A stretch of DNA of 64,000 nucleotides from Brevibacillus choshinensis (GTDB lineage Bacteria; Bacillota; Bacilli; Brevibacillales; Brevibacillaceae), in NCBI RefSeq assembly GCF_001420695.1, contig NZ_LJJB01000010.1, positions 1,855,131 through 1,919,130 on the forward strand, given 5' to 3'. Within the stretch, counting starts at the first letter, position 1. Each line of letters opens with the position of its first letter. The notes under the pieces were generated by a model. That model made no database searches. It saw only the letters and a program-made list of their open reading frames with translations, and was not told the DNA's origin. The position numbers were made by a program, and so were the translations under genes. This document shows positions 1-10,248 of the stretch, piece by piece.

Positions 1-1035
<1,035 letters not shown>

Positions 1036-1060
1036 GGAACCCTGTAGTTCACAGGACCTA

Positions 1061-1096
1061 AAACCCCCTTTCCTTCTAGTGAAAGGGGGTTTTTTC
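1061..1096 (+). terminator. Rho-independent terminator of guaB
   Basis: A stem of AAACCCCCTTTC-like and GAAAGGGGGTTT arms with a short CTTCTAGT loop is followed by a run of T. It starts about 25 bases after the guaB stop. Confidence 0.93.
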
Positions 1097-1226
1097 TAAG
1101 GTTTGCCATAGATTACAGGCCGAAACAAGCTTCAAGCGTGCCTATAAACTATGGTAAACTTAAAATGGTGTGTGCGTTTAGTAGGAAGACAAGATATCGA
1201 CAGAAATGGGAGAGTGAGAGAATCTA

Positions 1227-2534
1227 ATGAAACGAAAGACATGGACGAAGCGTTTGACAGGTCTGTTCCTTTCTGTCGCTGTATTTGCTACAGCAATGGG
1301 AGGAGCTGCGACAAAGGCCGATGCAGCACCTGCAGCCGATCTACAACTGGCAGCCAAATCTGCCATTCTCTTAGAGGCATCAACAGGTAAAATCCTGTAT
1401 AGCATTAATCCTGACGTGCCATTGCCACCTGCTAGTATGAGTAAAATGATGTCCGAGTATCTGGTGCAAGAGGCCGTGAAGCAAAAGAAGATCACGTGGG
1501 ACGAGCAAGTTCCCGTAAGTGAATACGCTTTTTATGTGGCGAAAATTTCTGATGCATCTGGCGTTTACTTGAATGCTGGTGAGTCTTTTAGTGTCAGAGA
1601 ACTGTACAAGGCAATGGCTGTTGTATCGGCAAATGATGCGACTGTCCTGTTGGCGGAAAAAGTTGCCGGCAGTGAACCAAACTTTGTGCAAATGATGAAC
1701 AAAAAAGCAAAAGAATTGGGTATGACCAATACGTCTTTTGTAACGTCTACTGGTTTGCCAGCGAATGAACTGGGTCCATACTCTGTACAAACGGACCAAG
1801 TAGAAAACCTGATGTCTGCTCGTGACTCCGCCATTTTGGCACGTGCTTTGATACGCGATTTCCCGGAAGCGATCGAGGTATCCAAAATTCCTCGCCTGAC
1901 TTTCCGTGACGGTAAACCGAATGAGCTGAAGAAAGCAAACTACAACTGGATGCTGCCTGATCTGAACAACTACTATCCAGGGGCAGACGGTCTGAAAACA
2001 GGCTATACCAAAGCTGCTGGTTACTGCTTTACAGGAACAGCGACTCGTGACAACATGCGTGTCATTTCCGTTGTTATGGGTACCGACAATGAAACAAAAC
2101 GTTTTGTGGAAACCAAAAAGCTGTTTGACTACGGGTTTAGCAACTTTAAACTCACGAAGCAAATGGACAAGGGCGCAACAATCAAAGGCTTTGAAACCGC
2201 ACCTGTGAAAAACGGTGTAGAATTGACTGTCGGTGCTCAAGCGGGCAGTGAAGTAAACGTGCTTACCAAGATTGGTACGGAAGCGAAGTATACACCAACC
2301 GTGACCTTCCAAGAGCTAACGGCACCAATCAAGCAAGGTCAAGTCATCGGTAAGCTCGTCTTGAAAGAAGAGGGAGCAAAGGACAGCGATTACTTGCAAC
2401 CGGAAGATGCAGCAAAAGCGGGCATTGACGTCGTAGCTAGCCAGGAAGTCGAAGAAGGTAGCTGGATCCGACTGTTCTTCCGTAGCATTATTCAGTTCTT
2501 TAGCAACCTGTTTAGCAGTGCTACAGGTAAGTAA
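1227..2534 (+). CDS. dacA: D-alanyl-D-alanine carboxypeptidase (PBP5-like)
   Basis: Removes the terminal D-Ala from peptidoglycan pentapeptides at the outer face of the membrane. The 435-residue product has a signal peptide (basic MKRKTWTKR, hydrophobic stretch, ADA cleavage region near residue 33). The serine peptidase S11 motifs are present: S70-M-S-K73, S134-A-N136 and a K-T-G in GLKTGYTKAAGYC. A C-terminal beta domain and an amphipathic tail (WIRLFFRSIIQFFSNLF) fit membrane anchoring as in PBP5. The ATG at 1227 has a GGGAGAG purine-rich Shine-Dalgarno. It stands alone between two terminators, in the Bacillus position between guaB and pdxS. Confidence 0.96.
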   Translation: MKRKTWTKRLTGLFLSVAVFATAMGGAATKADAAPAADLQLAAKSAILLEASTGKILYSINPDVPLPPASMSKMMSEYLVQEAVKQKKITWDEQVPVSEYAFYVAKISDASGVYLNAGESFSVRELYKAMAVVSANDATVLLAEKVAGSEPNFVQMMNKKAKELGMTNTSFVTSTGLPANELGPYSVQTDQVENLMSARDSAILARALIRDFPEAIEVSKIPRLTFRDGKPNELKKANYNWMLPDLNNYYPGADGLKTGYTKAAGYCFTGTATRDNMRVISVVMGTDNETKRFVETKKLFDYGFSNFKLTKQMDKGATIKGFETAPVKNGVELTVGAQAGSEVNVLTKIGTEAKYTPTVTFQELTAPIKQGQVIGKLVLKEEGAKDSDYLQPEDAAKAGIDVVASQEVEEGSWIRLFFRSIIQFFSNLFSSATGK

Positions 2535-2542
2535 ATAAGCCA

Positions 2543-2582
2543 GTCCCCATCTCTACGCGAGGTGGGGATCTTTTTTTCTTTT
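2543..2582 (+). terminator. Rho-independent terminator of dacA
   Basis: CCCCATCTC and GAGGTGGGG arms (one G-U pair) around a TACGC loop, followed by ATCTTTTTTTCTTTTTT. Confidence 0.92.
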
Positions 2583-2604
2583 TTCTGGATCGAAGAAATA
2601 AGGG

Positions 2605-2634
2605 TTGTTTTTTTCTACACCTTTCGTTTACAAT
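2605..2634 (+). promoter_or_regulatory. Probable sigma-A promoter of pdxST
   Basis: TTGTTT and TACAAT hexamers are separated by 18 bases, about 70 bases upstream of pdxS and just after the dacA terminator. Confidence 0.5.
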
Positions 2635-2704
2635 GACCTTATCAACGAACCATAACACCACAGAACAGTTCTGGTTCTGACTTCGTGATATAGGGGGAAT
2701 CGAA

Positions 2705-3589
2705 ATGGTACAGGTAGGAACATCCCGCGTGAAAAAAGGTATGGCTGAAATGCAAAAGGGTGGCGTCATCATGGACGTTATCAATGCTGAACAAGCAAAG
2801 ATTGCAGAGGCAGCCGGTGCAGTAGCGGTAATGGCACTGGAACGTGTACCATCTGACATTCGTGCAGCAGGTGGCGTAGCACGTATGGCTGATCTGGGCA
2901 TCGTGGAAGAAGTGTTGAACGCTGTATCGATTCCTGTCATGGCAAAAGCACGTATTGGTCATTTCGTGGAAGCGCGTGTTCTGGAGTCCCTGGGTGTAGA
3001 CTACCTCGATGAGAGTGAAGTATTGACCCCTGCGGACGATTTGTACCATATCAATAAAAAAGATTTCACTGTACCGTTTGTATGTGGCGCACGTGATCTG
3101 GGTGAAGCTCTGCGCCGTATCGGTGAAGGTGCATCCATGATCCGCACAAAAGGAGAGCCAGGGACCGGAAACATCGTAGAGGCAGTTCGCCATATGCGCA
3201 CGATGATGGCTCAAATGCGTAAAGTTCAAGCAATGTCCTACGATGAACTGATGGCAGAAGCGAAAAATCTGGGGGCACCATATGAGCTTCTGGAACAAGT
3301 ACACAAAACCGGTAAGCTGCCAGTCGTTAACTTTGCAGCAGGTGGTGTAGCCACTCCTGCAGATGCAGCGCTGATGATGCAACTGGGTTCCGATGGTGTA
3401 TTCGTAGGCTCCGGAATCTTTAAATCAGAAAATCCTGAGAAATTTGCACGCGCGATTGTGGAAGCAACCACTCATTATGACGATTACGAACTGATCGCTC
3501 GCGTATCCAAAGGCTTGGGTAGTGCAATGACAGGTATCGAGATCTCCAAAATCCGTGAAGCGGACCGCATGCAAGATCGCGGCTGGTAA
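2705..3589 (+). CDS. pdxS: Pyridoxal 5'-phosphate synthase, synthase subunit
   Basis: Condenses ribose 5-phosphate, glyceraldehyde 3-phosphate and ammonia into PLP in the R5P-dependent vitamin B6 pathway. The 294-residue (beta/alpha)8 protein is full length for the family. It shows the N-terminal [21 protein letters not shown], the [10 protein letters not shown] segment, the lysine of [13 protein letters not shown]-like [14 protein letters not shown] and [17 protein letters not shown] motifs, and [19 protein letters not shown]. The ATG at 2705 follows an AGGGGGA Shine-Dalgarno. pdxT starts 10 bases after its stop, so the synthase and its glutaminase are made together, as the 12+12 complex requires. 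Confidence 0.98.
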   Translation: MVQVGTSRVKKGMAEMQKGGVIMDVINAEQAKIAEAAGAVAVMALERVPSDIRAAGGVARMADLGIVEEVLNAVSIPVMAKARIGHFVEARVLESLGVDYLDESEVLTPADDLYHINKKDFTVPFVCGARDLGEALRRIGEGASMIRTKGEPGTGNIVEAVRHMRTMMAQMRKVQAMSYDELMAEAKNLGAPYELLEQVHKTGKLPVVNFAAGGVATPADAALMMQLGSDGVFVGSGIFKSENPEKFARAIVEATTHYDDYELIARVSKGLGSAMTGIEISKIREADRMQDRGW

Positions 3590-3599
3590 GGTGAGCGCT

Positions 3600-4175
3600 A
3601 TGAAAATCGGTGTACTAGCTTTGCAAGGTGCGGTAGTGGAACACGTCCGAATGCTGGAAGAGGCAGGAGCGACAGCCGTTTCCGTGAAAAAAGTGGAAGA
3701 GTTGGACGACCTGGACGGTTTAGTCATTCCGGGCGGAGAAAGCACAACGATCAGCAAGCTCATGCATAAATACGGCTTCATAGAAGCGATTCGCGAATTT
3801 GGTGAAGCGAAGAAACCGATCTTCGGGACATGTGCAGGAGCGATCCTGTTGGCGAATCGGATCAACGGGCAAGACGATTTCCACCTTGGTCTGATGGACA
3901 TCAAAGTAGAACGTAATGCATTTGGTCGTCAAAAGGATAGCTTTGAGGTCGAGATGCCTGTAGCGGGTGTGGCCGCTGATTATCCTGCTGTTTTCATCCG
4001 TGCTCCTTATGTGATGGAAGTAGGGGAAAATGGCCAGGTGTTGGCGAAATACGAAGAGAAGATCGTTGTTGCAAGAGATGGTCATTATTTGGCTGCAGCT
4101 TTTCACCCGGAATTAACTGATGATATCCGTTTGCACAAGTACTTCCTCGACATGGTGAAAGAATACCATAGTTAA
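3600..4175 (+). CDS. pdxT: Pyridoxal 5'-phosphate synthase, glutaminase subunit
   Basis: Hydrolyses glutamine and channels ammonia to PdxS. The 191-residue class I glutaminase has the oxyanion motif PGGESTTI, the nucleophile cysteine in FGTCAGAILLA, and the His-Glu pair in AAAFHPELTDD near the end. I start it at ATG 3600, preceded by AAGGTGAG, rather than at the longer in-frame start inside pdxS, because this gives the usual family length and N-terminus (MKIGVLALQGAVVEH). It is the last gene of the pdxST operon. Confidence 0.97.
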   Translation: MKIGVLALQGAVVEHVRMLEEAGATAVSVKKVEELDDLDGLVIPGGESTTISKLMHKYGFIEAIREFGEAKKPIFGTCAGAILLANRINGQDDFHLGLMDIKVERNAFGRQKDSFEVEMPVAGVAADYPAVFIRAPYVMEVGENGQVLAKYEEKIVVARDGHYLAAAFHPELTDDIRLHKYFLDMVKEYHS

Positions 4176-4195
4176 CGGATTATGAAACAAAACAA

Positions 4196-4226
4196 GACCG
4201 ACATCGATGTGGTGTCGGTTTTTCTT
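4196..4226 (+). terminator. Terminator of pdxST
   Basis: ACCGACA and TGTCGGT arms followed by TTTTTCTTTT. Confidence 0.9.
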
Positions 4227-4244
4227 TTGCGCAGACAGCCGCCC

Positions 4245-4540
4245 TTTACACAGGTATAGAACCTGTAGTACAGTTAACAATAGAAGCAAGAATGAATGAG
4301 AGAATGCGCTGATGAGAACAAGTACTTCGCAAGAGCCTGGCCTAGAGAGTCGGTGGTGGGTGCAAACCGATCCGGCGTGCGAAGGAATCCATCTCGGAGT
4401 GGCAAAGGATAAACTTTGTCCGGCACCGTCCCGTTATGACGGAAGAGTGGACAGATGCGAGTAGTACGGTGCATTTGTCAACGAGGGTGGCAACGCGGGT
4501 ATACAACACTCGTCCCTTACCAGGGGACGGGTGTTTTTTG
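4245..4540 (+). promoter_or_regulatory. Serine T-box leader of serS, with upstream promoter
   Basis: A tRNA-sensing leader that lets transcription read into serS when uncharged tRNA-Ser accumulates. A candidate promoter (TTTACA, 18 bases, TACAGT; 4245-4274) precedes it. In stem I, an AGTA turn is followed by CTTCGC (4325-4330), which pairs with GCGAAG (4379-4384). The next bases are GAA-TCC-A, giving a UCC serine specifier at 4388-4390. The T-box core GAGGGTGGCAACGCGGG ends near 4499. A terminator with ACTCGTCCC and GGGACGGGTGT arms plus a T run fills 4506-4540. The specifier call rests on manual pairing. Confidence 0.9.
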
Positions 4541-4573
4541 TTTTTTTGAAAATCGATTCGGAGGGATTCTCAC

Positions 4574-5854
4574 ATGTTGGACGTAAAAGTATTGCGTCAA
4601 GATCTGGAAGAAGTAAGACGTCGTTTAGCCCATCGCAATGAAGATATTTCGGCGTTGGATCAATTCGCTGAAGTGGATGAAAAAAGACGCCAGGTGATTC
4701 AGGAAGCTGACGCCTTAAAAAACAAACGGAATAATGTATCCGAGCAAGTAGCAGTAATGAAGCGCAATAAGGAAAATGCGGATCATTTGATTGCAGAAAT
4801 GAAAGAAGTAAACGAGCGAATCAAAGTTCTCGATGAGGAGCTGCGCCAGCTGGATGAACAGCAAGAACTGATTTTGCTGAGCCTGCCTAACCTACCTCAT
4901 GATAGTGTACCGATCGGGACTTCCGAGGACGAGAACGTAGTCGCCTGGACATGGGGAGAGCCACGGAACTTTGATTTTGAGGCAAAACCTCACTGGGATC
5001 TCGCTAGCCAAGCAGGTATCCTCGATTTTGAAGCAGCGGCAAAGGTAACGGGTAGCCGCTTTGTGTTCTACAAAGGGATGGGAGCTCGTCTGGAACGTGC
5101 CTTGATGAACTTCATGCTTGATCTGCATGCTAATCAACACGGCTATGAAGAGGTAATCCCACCTTATATCGTCAACCGTACGAGCATGACGGGAACCGGC
5201 CAATTGCCAAAGTTTGAAGAGGACGCGTTCAAGCTGGAAGGGCCTGATTACTTCCTGATCCCAACGGCTGAAGTTCCTGTGACCAACATGCATCGTGATG
5301 AAATCATGGATGGGGCAGACCTGCCTCGTTACTATGCAGCATACAGCGCTTGTTTCCGCTCGGAAGCGGGCTCGGCAGGCCGTGATACACGTGGATTGAT
5401 TCGCCAGCACCAATTTAACAAAGTCGAGCTGGTTAAGTTCGCCAAGCCGGAAGATTCGTATGATGAGTTGGATAAACTGGTGAAAAATGCGGAGAAAGTA
5501 CTGCAACTCTTGGGCTTGCCTTATCGTGTATTGAGCATGTGTACTGGAGATTTGGGCTTTACAGCTGCCAAGAAGTTTGACCTCGAAGTATGGATTCCGA
5601 GCAACAATATGTACCGGGAAATTTCGTCGTGCTCGAACTTCGAAGATTTTCAGGCTCGTCGTGCCAACATTCGTTTCCGCCGCGATACCAAGTCGAAGCC
5701 TGAATTCGTGCATACGCTGAATGGCTCGGGCCTCGCGATTGGTCGTACCGTCGCTGCTGTTTTGGAAAACTACCAAGAAGCAGACGGATCGATCATCATC
5801 CCAGAAGTACTTCGTCCGTATATGGGTGGAGTAGAAAAAATTTCGCCTAAATAA
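4574..5854 (+). CDS. serS: Seryl-tRNA synthetase
   Basis: Charges tRNA-Ser (and tRNA-Sec where present) with serine. The 426 residues are typical. Residues about 1-105 form the long antiparallel coiled-coil arm that grips the tRNA (rich in E, K, R, L). The class II core has motif 1 around [15 protein letters not shown], motif 2 in [21 protein letters not shown] and motif 3 in [16 protein letters not shown]. The ATG at 4574 follows a GGAGGGA Shine-Dalgarno. Expression is controlled by the preceding T-box. Confidence 0.98.
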   Translation: MLDVKVLRQDLEEVRRRLAHRNEDISALDQFAEVDEKRRQVIQEADALKNKRNNVSEQVAVMKRNKENADHLIAEMKEVNERIKVLDEELRQLDEQQELILLSLPNLPHDSVPIGTSEDENVVAWTWGEPRNFDFEAKPHWDLASQAGILDFEAAAKVTGSRFVFYKGMGARLERALMNFMLDLHANQHGYEEVIPPYIVNRTSMTGTGQLPKFEEDAFKLEGPDYFLIPTAEVPVTNMHRDEIMDGADLPRYYAAYSACFRSEAGSAGRDTRGLIRQHQFNKVELVKFAKPEDSYDELDKLVKNAEKVLQLLGLPYRVLSMCTGDLGFTAAKKFDLEVWIPSNNMYREISSCSNFEDFQARRANIRFRRDTKSKPEFVHTLNGSGLAIGRTVAAVLENYQEADGSIIIPEVLRPYMGGVEKISPK

Positions 5855-5875
5855 GAAGTACAAAAAAGACGTGCA

Positions 5876-5914
5876 GAACAGCTCTTGCTCCCTAGGGACA
5901 AGGGCTGTTTCTTT
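5876..5914 (+). terminator. Terminator of serS
   Basis: AACAGCTCTTG and CAAGGGCTGTT arms, followed by TCTTTG. Confidence 0.8.
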
Positions 5915-6036
5915 GTACTATCGTAAAAACTCATATTTAAGGTTGATAGTACAAGTGCAACTAAGAATTCGCCAGCGCCAAGGCTTCCAAGTTTTCTATT
6001 GTTGTAATACAGAAGGAAAAATTTAAAAAATGTGTG

Positions 6037-6065
6037 TTGCACTGTACTAATCTCTGTTATATAAT
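6037..6065 (+). promoter_or_regulatory. Strong sigma-A-type promoter for the small CxxC protein
   Basis: TTGCAC and a consensus TATAAT are separated by exactly 17 bases, about 50 bases before the start of the gene at 6118. Confidence 0.8.
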
Positions 6066-6117
6066 AAAAACAAATCTTAAGAATATTGTTTTAATACAGA
6101 TGTGGAGGGAATGGAAA

Positions 6118-6270
6118 ATGGACTGCTACCGTTGCGAGGGAAACGGCGAACAATGTTGCACAAGATGTGGAGGAGTAGGTCACGACGAAAATGGGGCGGC
6201 TTGCCACAATTGTCTAGGCGATGGGCATGTCAGCTGCAGTCATTGCAGCGGCAGCGGATATCAGGAGTAA
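6118..6270 (+). CDS. Small cysteine-rich (CxxC x4) protein, DnaJ zinc-finger-like
   Basis: A 50-residue protein that is essentially two DnaJ-type zinc-binding units: CYRC-EGNG, CTRC-GGVG, CHNC-LGDG and CSHC-SGSG. The four CxxC(x)GxG repeats match the cysteine-rich zinc domain of DnaJ, but there is no J domain or substrate domain. The ATG at 6118 has a TGGAGGGA Shine-Dalgarno at 6102-6109, and a near-consensus promoter lies upstream, so the gene is well supported despite its size. Function is unknown. By resemblance it may be a free-standing zinc protein that binds unfolded chains or a partner. It lies between serS and aceB and is not obviously co-functional with either. Confidence 0.85.
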   Translation: MDCYRCEGNGEQCCTRCGGVGHDENGAACHNCLGDGHVSCSHCSGSGYQE

Positions 6271-6273
6271 GAC

Positions 6274-6302
6274 TATTTTTTTTGAACCTCCTGTACTATA
6301 AT
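6274..6302 (+). promoter_or_regulatory. Candidate promoter of aceBA
   Basis: A perfect TATAAT at 6297-6302 lies 60 bases before aceB, but the -35 position (TATTTT at 6274-6279) is poor. This may indicate an activator-dependent promoter. Confidence 0.4.
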
Positions 6303-6361
6303 ACGAATTTAAAAATGCGTCTGTATCATAATAACGTTTCTCTGATGGAGGAGGAGCTATT

Positions 6362-7972
6362 TTGACCACGATCCCTACTAATCCCTATCCTTTGGAATTG
6401 AGCATTACCGGAGAATTGCTCGACGACTATCGCGACATTCTTACACCAGAAGCGATCCAATTCATCATCAGGCTGGAACAGAAGTTTGGTGACAGACGCC
6501 AGCAACTGCTGGCCGAGCGACAAGAACGACAACTAAAAATTGACGCGGGACAGCTACCTGACTTTTTGCCAGAGACTGTAGAGATCCGCAAAAGTGATTG
6601 GACAGTAGCGCCCCTGCCAGCTGATTTGATGGATCGGCGTGTAGAAATCACCGGACCTTCTGGTGACCGCAAAATGGTCATCAATGCACTAAACTCAGGG
6701 GCGCGTCTTTTCATGGCAGACTTTGAGGATGCAAACTCACCAACGTGGGACAACACCATTCAAGGCCAGATCAACATGAAGGATGCCGTACGCCGGAATA
6801 TCTCCTACTCCAGTCCTGAGGGGAAACAGTACTCACTGAATGAAAAGACAGCTGTACTAATCGTTCGCCCGCGCGGATGGCATTTGGAAGAGAAACACAT
6901 CGCCTTAGATAACAAACCGATCTCAGGTAGCCTGCTCGACTTTGGTCTGTACTTTTACCACAATGTGCAGGCGTTGATGGCGAATGGTACAGCCCCCTAT
7001 TTCTATCTTCCCAAGCTGGAAAGCCATCTTGAGGCACGCTTATGGAATGATGTATTCCTGTTTGCTCAGGATGAACTCCATATTCCTCGCGGCACGATCC
7101 GGGCAACGGTGTTGATAGAAACGATCTTAGCTGCTTTTGAAATGGACGAAATTTTGTACGAGTTGAGGGAGCATAGTGCTGGACTTAACTGTGGAAGATG
7201 GGATTACATCTTTAGCTACATTAAAAAGCTGCGCAATCAACCAGATGTCATTACACCAGACCGTGCTCAAGTGACGATGACGGTTCCATTTATGAAGGCC
7301 TACACGTCGTTGGCAGTAAAAACATGCCACAAGCGGCAAGCGCCATGCATCGGTGGGATGGCCGCACAAATTCCGGTCAAGAACGACCCGGTCAAAAATG
7401 AGGAAGCAATCGCCAAAGTACGCGCGGACAAAGAGCGTGAGGCGTACGACGGTCACGACGGCACATGGGTGGCACATCCTGGTTTGGTGCCAGTGGCAAT
7501 GGAAGTATTTAACCGTTTAATGAGAGAGCCCAACCAGATCTGGTACAAACGTGAGGACGTGCAAGTAACGGCTAGCGATCTGTTGGCTGTACCAGCAGGG
7601 GTGATAACCGAGGAAGGCGTCCGCACGAATATCAGTGTCGGATTGCAATATGTAGAAGCTTGGCTGCGCGGCTCTGGTGCTGTACCCATCCACAATCTGA
7701 TGGAGGACGCAGCGACCGCAGAAATATCTAGAGCACAGGTCTGGCAGTGGATGCGTCACCCGCGTGGAGTCTTACAGGATGGACGAAAGGTAACAGAGGC
7801 ATTGGTGAAACAATGGTTGAGTGAGGAACTGCAAACATTGAAAACAACAATGGGTCTGGAGCGGTATGAGGAAAGCAAGTTTCCGTTGGCAGGAGGACTC
7901 TTTCTGCAATTGGTGATGGAAGATGAATTCGAAGACTTCCTGACCGTGCCTGGTTATCGCTATCTTTCATAA
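6362..7972 (+). CDS. aceB: Malate synthase A
   Basis: Condenses glyoxylate with acetyl-CoA to malate, the second step of the glyoxylate bypass. The 536-residue product has the A-isoform size. Visible are [15 protein letters not shown], the [14 protein letters not shown] segment, the [20 protein letters not shown] motif carrying a catalytic glutamate, [14 protein letters not shown], and [19 protein letters not shown]. The start is TTG at 6362 after an unusually strong GGAGGAGGAGC Shine-Dalgarno. aceA follows 56 bases later and the two probably form one operon, allowing growth on acetate or fatty acids. Confidence 0.97.
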   Translation: MTTIPTNPYPLELSITGELLDDYRDILTPEAIQFIIRLEQKFGDRRQQLLAERQERQLKIDAGQLPDFLPETVEIRKSDWTVAPLPADLMDRRVEITGPSGDRKMVINALNSGARLFMADFEDANSPTWDNTIQGQINMKDAVRRNISYSSPEGKQYSLNEKTAVLIVRPRGWHLEEKHIALDNKPISGSLLDFGLYFYHNVQALMANGTAPYFYLPKLESHLEARLWNDVFLFAQDELHIPRGTIRATVLIETILAAFEMDEILYELREHSAGLNCGRWDYIFSYIKKLRNQPDVITPDRAQVTMTVPFMKAYTSLAVKTCHKRQAPCIGGMAAQIPVKNDPVKNEEAIAKVRADKEREAYDGHDGTWVAHPGLVPVAMEVFNRLMREPNQIWYKREDVQVTASDLLAVPAGVITEEGVRTNISVGLQYVEAWLRGSGAVPIHNLMEDAATAEISRAQVWQWMRHPRGVLQDGRKVTEALVKQWLSEELQTLKTTMGLERYEESKFPLAGGLFLQLVMEDEFEDFLTVPGYRYLS

Positions 7973-8028
7973 TCGTAGGAAATCGTAAATTCTTATAAAA
8001 AAATAAAAATCGAGTGGGGGAAACGAAA

Positions 8029-9318
8029 ATGAGCAAACAAAACAAGCAAGAAGCGATTCAACAGGTAGAGCAAAGCTGGCAAGCCGAGCGTTTTCAAGGA
8101 ATTTCTCGTACGTATACTGCAGAAGACGTCGTCCGTCTACGTGGATCTGTTCAGGTAGAACATACGTTAGCGCGACTGGGTGCAGAGCGTTTGTGGCAGT
8201 TGCTCCATACTGAGCATCATATCAAGGCGTTGGGTGCACTAACCGGGAATCAGGCTATCCAGCAAGTAAAAGCGGGACTGAAGGCTATTTACTTGAGTGG
8301 CTGGCAAGTTGCGGCGGACGCCAATCTTTCCGGGCAAATGTATCCCGACCAAAGTCTCTATCCAGCAAACAGCGTCCCTCAAGTCGTAAAGCGCATCAAC
8401 CAGGCACTCCAGCGCGCCGATCAAATCGATCAATCCGAAGGTGGTACCGATACTCATTGGTTCGCGCCGATCGTAGCTGACGCAGAAGCGGGATTTGGCG
8501 GCCCTCTGAATGTATTTGAATTGATGAAAGGAATGATTGAAGCGGGTGCAGCAGGTGTTCACTTTGAGGACCAGCTCGCTTCTGAGAAAAAATGCGGTCA
8601 TATGGGTGGCAAGGTACTCATTCCGACCCAAGCAGCTGTTCGCAACCTGATCTCTGCTCGTTTCGCAGCGGATGTAATGGGAGTACCGACAATTATCGTG
8701 GCACGTACCGATGCGAATGGCGCTTTCCTCATTACCAGCGACATCGATGAACAAGATCAGCCATTCCTCACCGGAGAACGCACACCAGAAGGATTCTTCC
8801 GTCTACATGGTGGATTGGATGCAGCGATCGCTCGTGGTCTCGCGTATGCTCCGTACGCTGACCTGATCTGGTGCGAAACATCTGAGCCAAATCTGGAGGA
8901 AGCACGCCGTTTTGCCGAGGCGATCCATGAAAAATTCCCTGGAAAGCTACTGGCCTACAACTGCTCGCCTTCCTTCAATTGGAAGAAAAAGCTGGATGAA
9001 GAATCGATCGCACGCTTCCAGGATGAACTGGGTGAGCTGGGATACAAGTTCCAATTCGTTACGTTGGCAGGCTTCCACGCTCTGAACTACGGTATGTTTG
9101 AGCTGGCGAGAGGCTATCGTGATCGAGGTATGGCTGCTTACTCTGAGCTGCAGCAAGCAGAGTTTGGCAGCGAGGTCCATGGTTACACGGCTACTCGTCA
9201 CCAACGTGAGGTGGGTACTGGGTACTTTGATGAGATCGCACAAGTCATTGCAGGGGGAACATCTTCTACGACGGCTCTCAGTGGGTCTACAGAGGAGGAG
9301 CAGTTTGCTCATCAGTAA
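8029..9318 (+). CDS. aceA: Isocitrate lyase
   Basis: Cleaves isocitrate to glyoxylate and succinate at the entry of the glyoxylate bypass. The 429-residue protein has the phosphoenolpyruvate mutase/ICL fold. It shows [23 protein letters not shown], the metal site region [16 protein letters not shown], the family signature with the catalytic cysteine in [13 protein letters not shown], and [14 protein letters not shown] start at ATG 8029 behind GTGGGGGA; the upstream in-frame GTG at 8014 would consume the Shine-Dalgarno. It forms an operon with aceB and ends at a terminator. Confidence 0.97.
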   Translation: MSKQNKQEAIQQVEQSWQAERFQGISRTYTAEDVVRLRGSVQVEHTLARLGAERLWQLLHTEHHIKALGALTGNQAIQQVKAGLKAIYLSGWQVAADANLSGQMYPDQSLYPANSVPQVVKRINQALQRADQIDQSEGGTDTHWFAPIVADAEAGFGGPLNVFELMKGMIEAGAAGVHFEDQLASEKKCGHMGGKVLIPTQAAVRNLISARFAADVMGVPTIIVARTDANGAFLITSDIDEQDQPFLTGERTPEGFFRLHGGLDAAIARGLAYAPYADLIWCETSEPNLEEARRFAEAIHEKFPGKLLAYNCSPSFNWKKKLDEESIARFQDELGELGYKFQFVTLAGFHALNYGMFELARGYRDRGMAAYSELQQAEFGSEVHGYTATRHQREVGTGYFDEIAQVIAGGTSSTTALSGSTEEEQFAHQ

Positions 9319-9336
9319 GGGATAAAGATGCGGGAA

Positions 9337-9373
9337 GAGGACTAGGGAAGCGTCTCCTAGTCCTTTCTTTTTG
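9337..9373 (+). terminator. Terminator of aceBA
   Basis: GGACTAGG and CCTAGTCC arms followed by TTTCTTTTT. Confidence 0.9.
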
Positions 9374-9416
9374 TACGTTTCGGTACTCACAGGCACGGCT
9401 CGAGAGGCCTGTTTGT

Positions 9417-9445
9417 TTGCCAAAAGGAGGGTAACGGCATATAAT
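9417..9445 (+). promoter_or_regulatory. Promoter of tRNA-Arg
   Basis: TTGCCA, 17 bases, consensus TATAAT; it lies about 50 bases upstream of the tRNA. Confidence 0.75.
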
Positions 9446-9496
9446 AAGGTGGTAGGTGGGCAGCAGATTTAGGTGGCTTGTCCAGATCATATCTAT

Positions 9497-9573
9497 GTCC
9501 TCGTAGCTCAGCAGGATAGAGCGTCAGTTTCCTAAACTGTAGGTCGGAGGTTCGAATCCTCTCGGGGACGCCA
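9497..9573 (+). tRNA. tRNA-Arg (CCT)
   Basis: A complete 77-base cloverleaf with encoded CCA. The acceptor arm is GTCCTCG paired with CGGGGAC, the anticodon loop is TTCCTAA (anticodon CCT, reading AGG), and the T arm is GGAGG-TTCGAAT-CCTCT. It has its own promoter and terminator. Confidence 0.97.
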
Positions 9574-9579
9574 TTGATG

Positions 9580-9611
9580 AAAAAGCCTTGATATATCAAG
9601 GCTTTTTTGTT
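9580..9611 (+). terminator. Terminator of tRNA-Arg
   Basis: An almost perfect inverted repeat AAAAAGCCTTGATA / TATCAAGGCTTTTTT, starting 7 bases after the CCA end; it could work in both directions. Confidence 0.92.
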
Positions 9612-9781
9612 TTTTATGGGTCTATCCATCATAGAAGATGACAGAGTAGTTGGGAGGCCCAAGGATGAATGACACCCTGGGCCTTTCCTAGTGTTTGTAG
9701 GATAGATTCATCCATCGATGTTTAAGCTCGCTTTCTTTTTCAAACTATACATAGAACCGGGCAACAAAGGAGGTATGCGGT

Positions 9782-9985
9782 TTGGCGGGCTACGTTCAGT
9801 ATTTCCATGACATCATCACCTCGATTAACGAGCTCCCGAGCAAGTTGATGAGGATTGTTACTTTAATCAATGAACCCATTCAGAGCTTAACGAACACGCT
9901 GGTCGTGACTAATATTCTTTTGGGCTTGCTCTTTCTTACTTCCCTCGCGAATATCTACATGCTCTGGAGAAATGGCAAGAGGTGA
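9782..9985 (+). CDS. Small single-span membrane protein, function unknown
   Basis: A 67-residue protein. Residues 1-38 are mixed polar/hydrophobic and probably amphipathic (MAGYVQYFHDIITSIN...). Residues about 40-61 (TLVVTNILLGLLFLTSLANIYM) form one transmembrane helix, followed by a short basic tail WRNGKR. The TTG start at 9782 is supported by an excellent AAAGGAGGT Shine-Dalgarno at 9767-9775. I do not recognise the family. It lies alone between the tRNA-Arg terminator and the terminator at 10108. Confidence 0.7.
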   Translation: MAGYVQYFHDIITSINELPSKLMRIVTLINEPIQSLTNTLVVTNILLGLLFLTSLANIYMLWRNGKR

Positions 9986-10016
9986 GCCAGATCTTCATCG
10001 CATAGAAGCAGGGGTC

Positions 10017-10094
10017 ATGCCGAATAACGCAGGCTCTATAAAAGTGCTGCTGAAATGTGGCTTTCACAAGGAGGAACAAGAGGAACAGGAATGA
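10017..10094 (+). CDS. Possible 25-codon small ORF
   Basis: An ATG preceded by AGCAGGGGTC opens a 25-codon frame (MPNNAGSIKVLL..., ending in the acidic HKEEQEEQE). It lies just before a terminator and after the small membrane protein. There is nothing else to support it; it may be leader sequence only. Confidence 0.25.
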   Translation: MPNNAGSIKVLLKCGFHKEEQEEQE

Positions 10095-10107
10095 GATCGT
10101 AAGAGAA

Positions 10108-10139
10108 AAGGGTGAAGCCTGTCGCTTCATCCTTTTTTA
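10108..10139 (+). terminator. Rho-independent terminator
   Basis: AAGGGTGAAGC and GCTTCATCCTT arms (one G-U pair) with a TTTTTTAT tail. It ends the transcript carrying the 67-residue membrane protein. Confidence 0.85.
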
Positions 10140-10182
10140 TGTCTTTGTACAAGCAAAAGATGTCGCACAATGAAGGAATATG

Positions 10183-10211
10183 TTGACGAGTCGAGAACTT
10201 TGTACTATAGG
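10183..10211 (+). promoter_or_regulatory. Candidate promoter of the SH3b-SpoIIP gene
   Basis: TTGACG, 17 bases, TATAGG, about 40 bases before the start codon. An overlapping TACTAT has only a 14-base spacing. Confidence 0.45.
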
Positions 10212-10248
10212 ATGTATTTTCCAAAAAAAGAAGAGGAAGAGGAGGGGA

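Noticed and set aside
1380-2312. 310-codon minus-strand frame opposite dacA
   Set aside because: Shadow of dacA, whose PBP5 motifs are intact; the antisense product is rich in His, Cys and Phe with no domain and no ribosome site.
4892-5863. 323-codon minus-strand frame opposite serS
   Set aside because: Antisense shadow of a fully conserved synthetase gene.
9387-9662. Minus-strand frame containing a GVPERIRTSDLQFRK-like segment
   Set aside because: This is the well-known translated shadow of the tRNA-Arg gene (9497-9573) and its terminator; not a protein gene.
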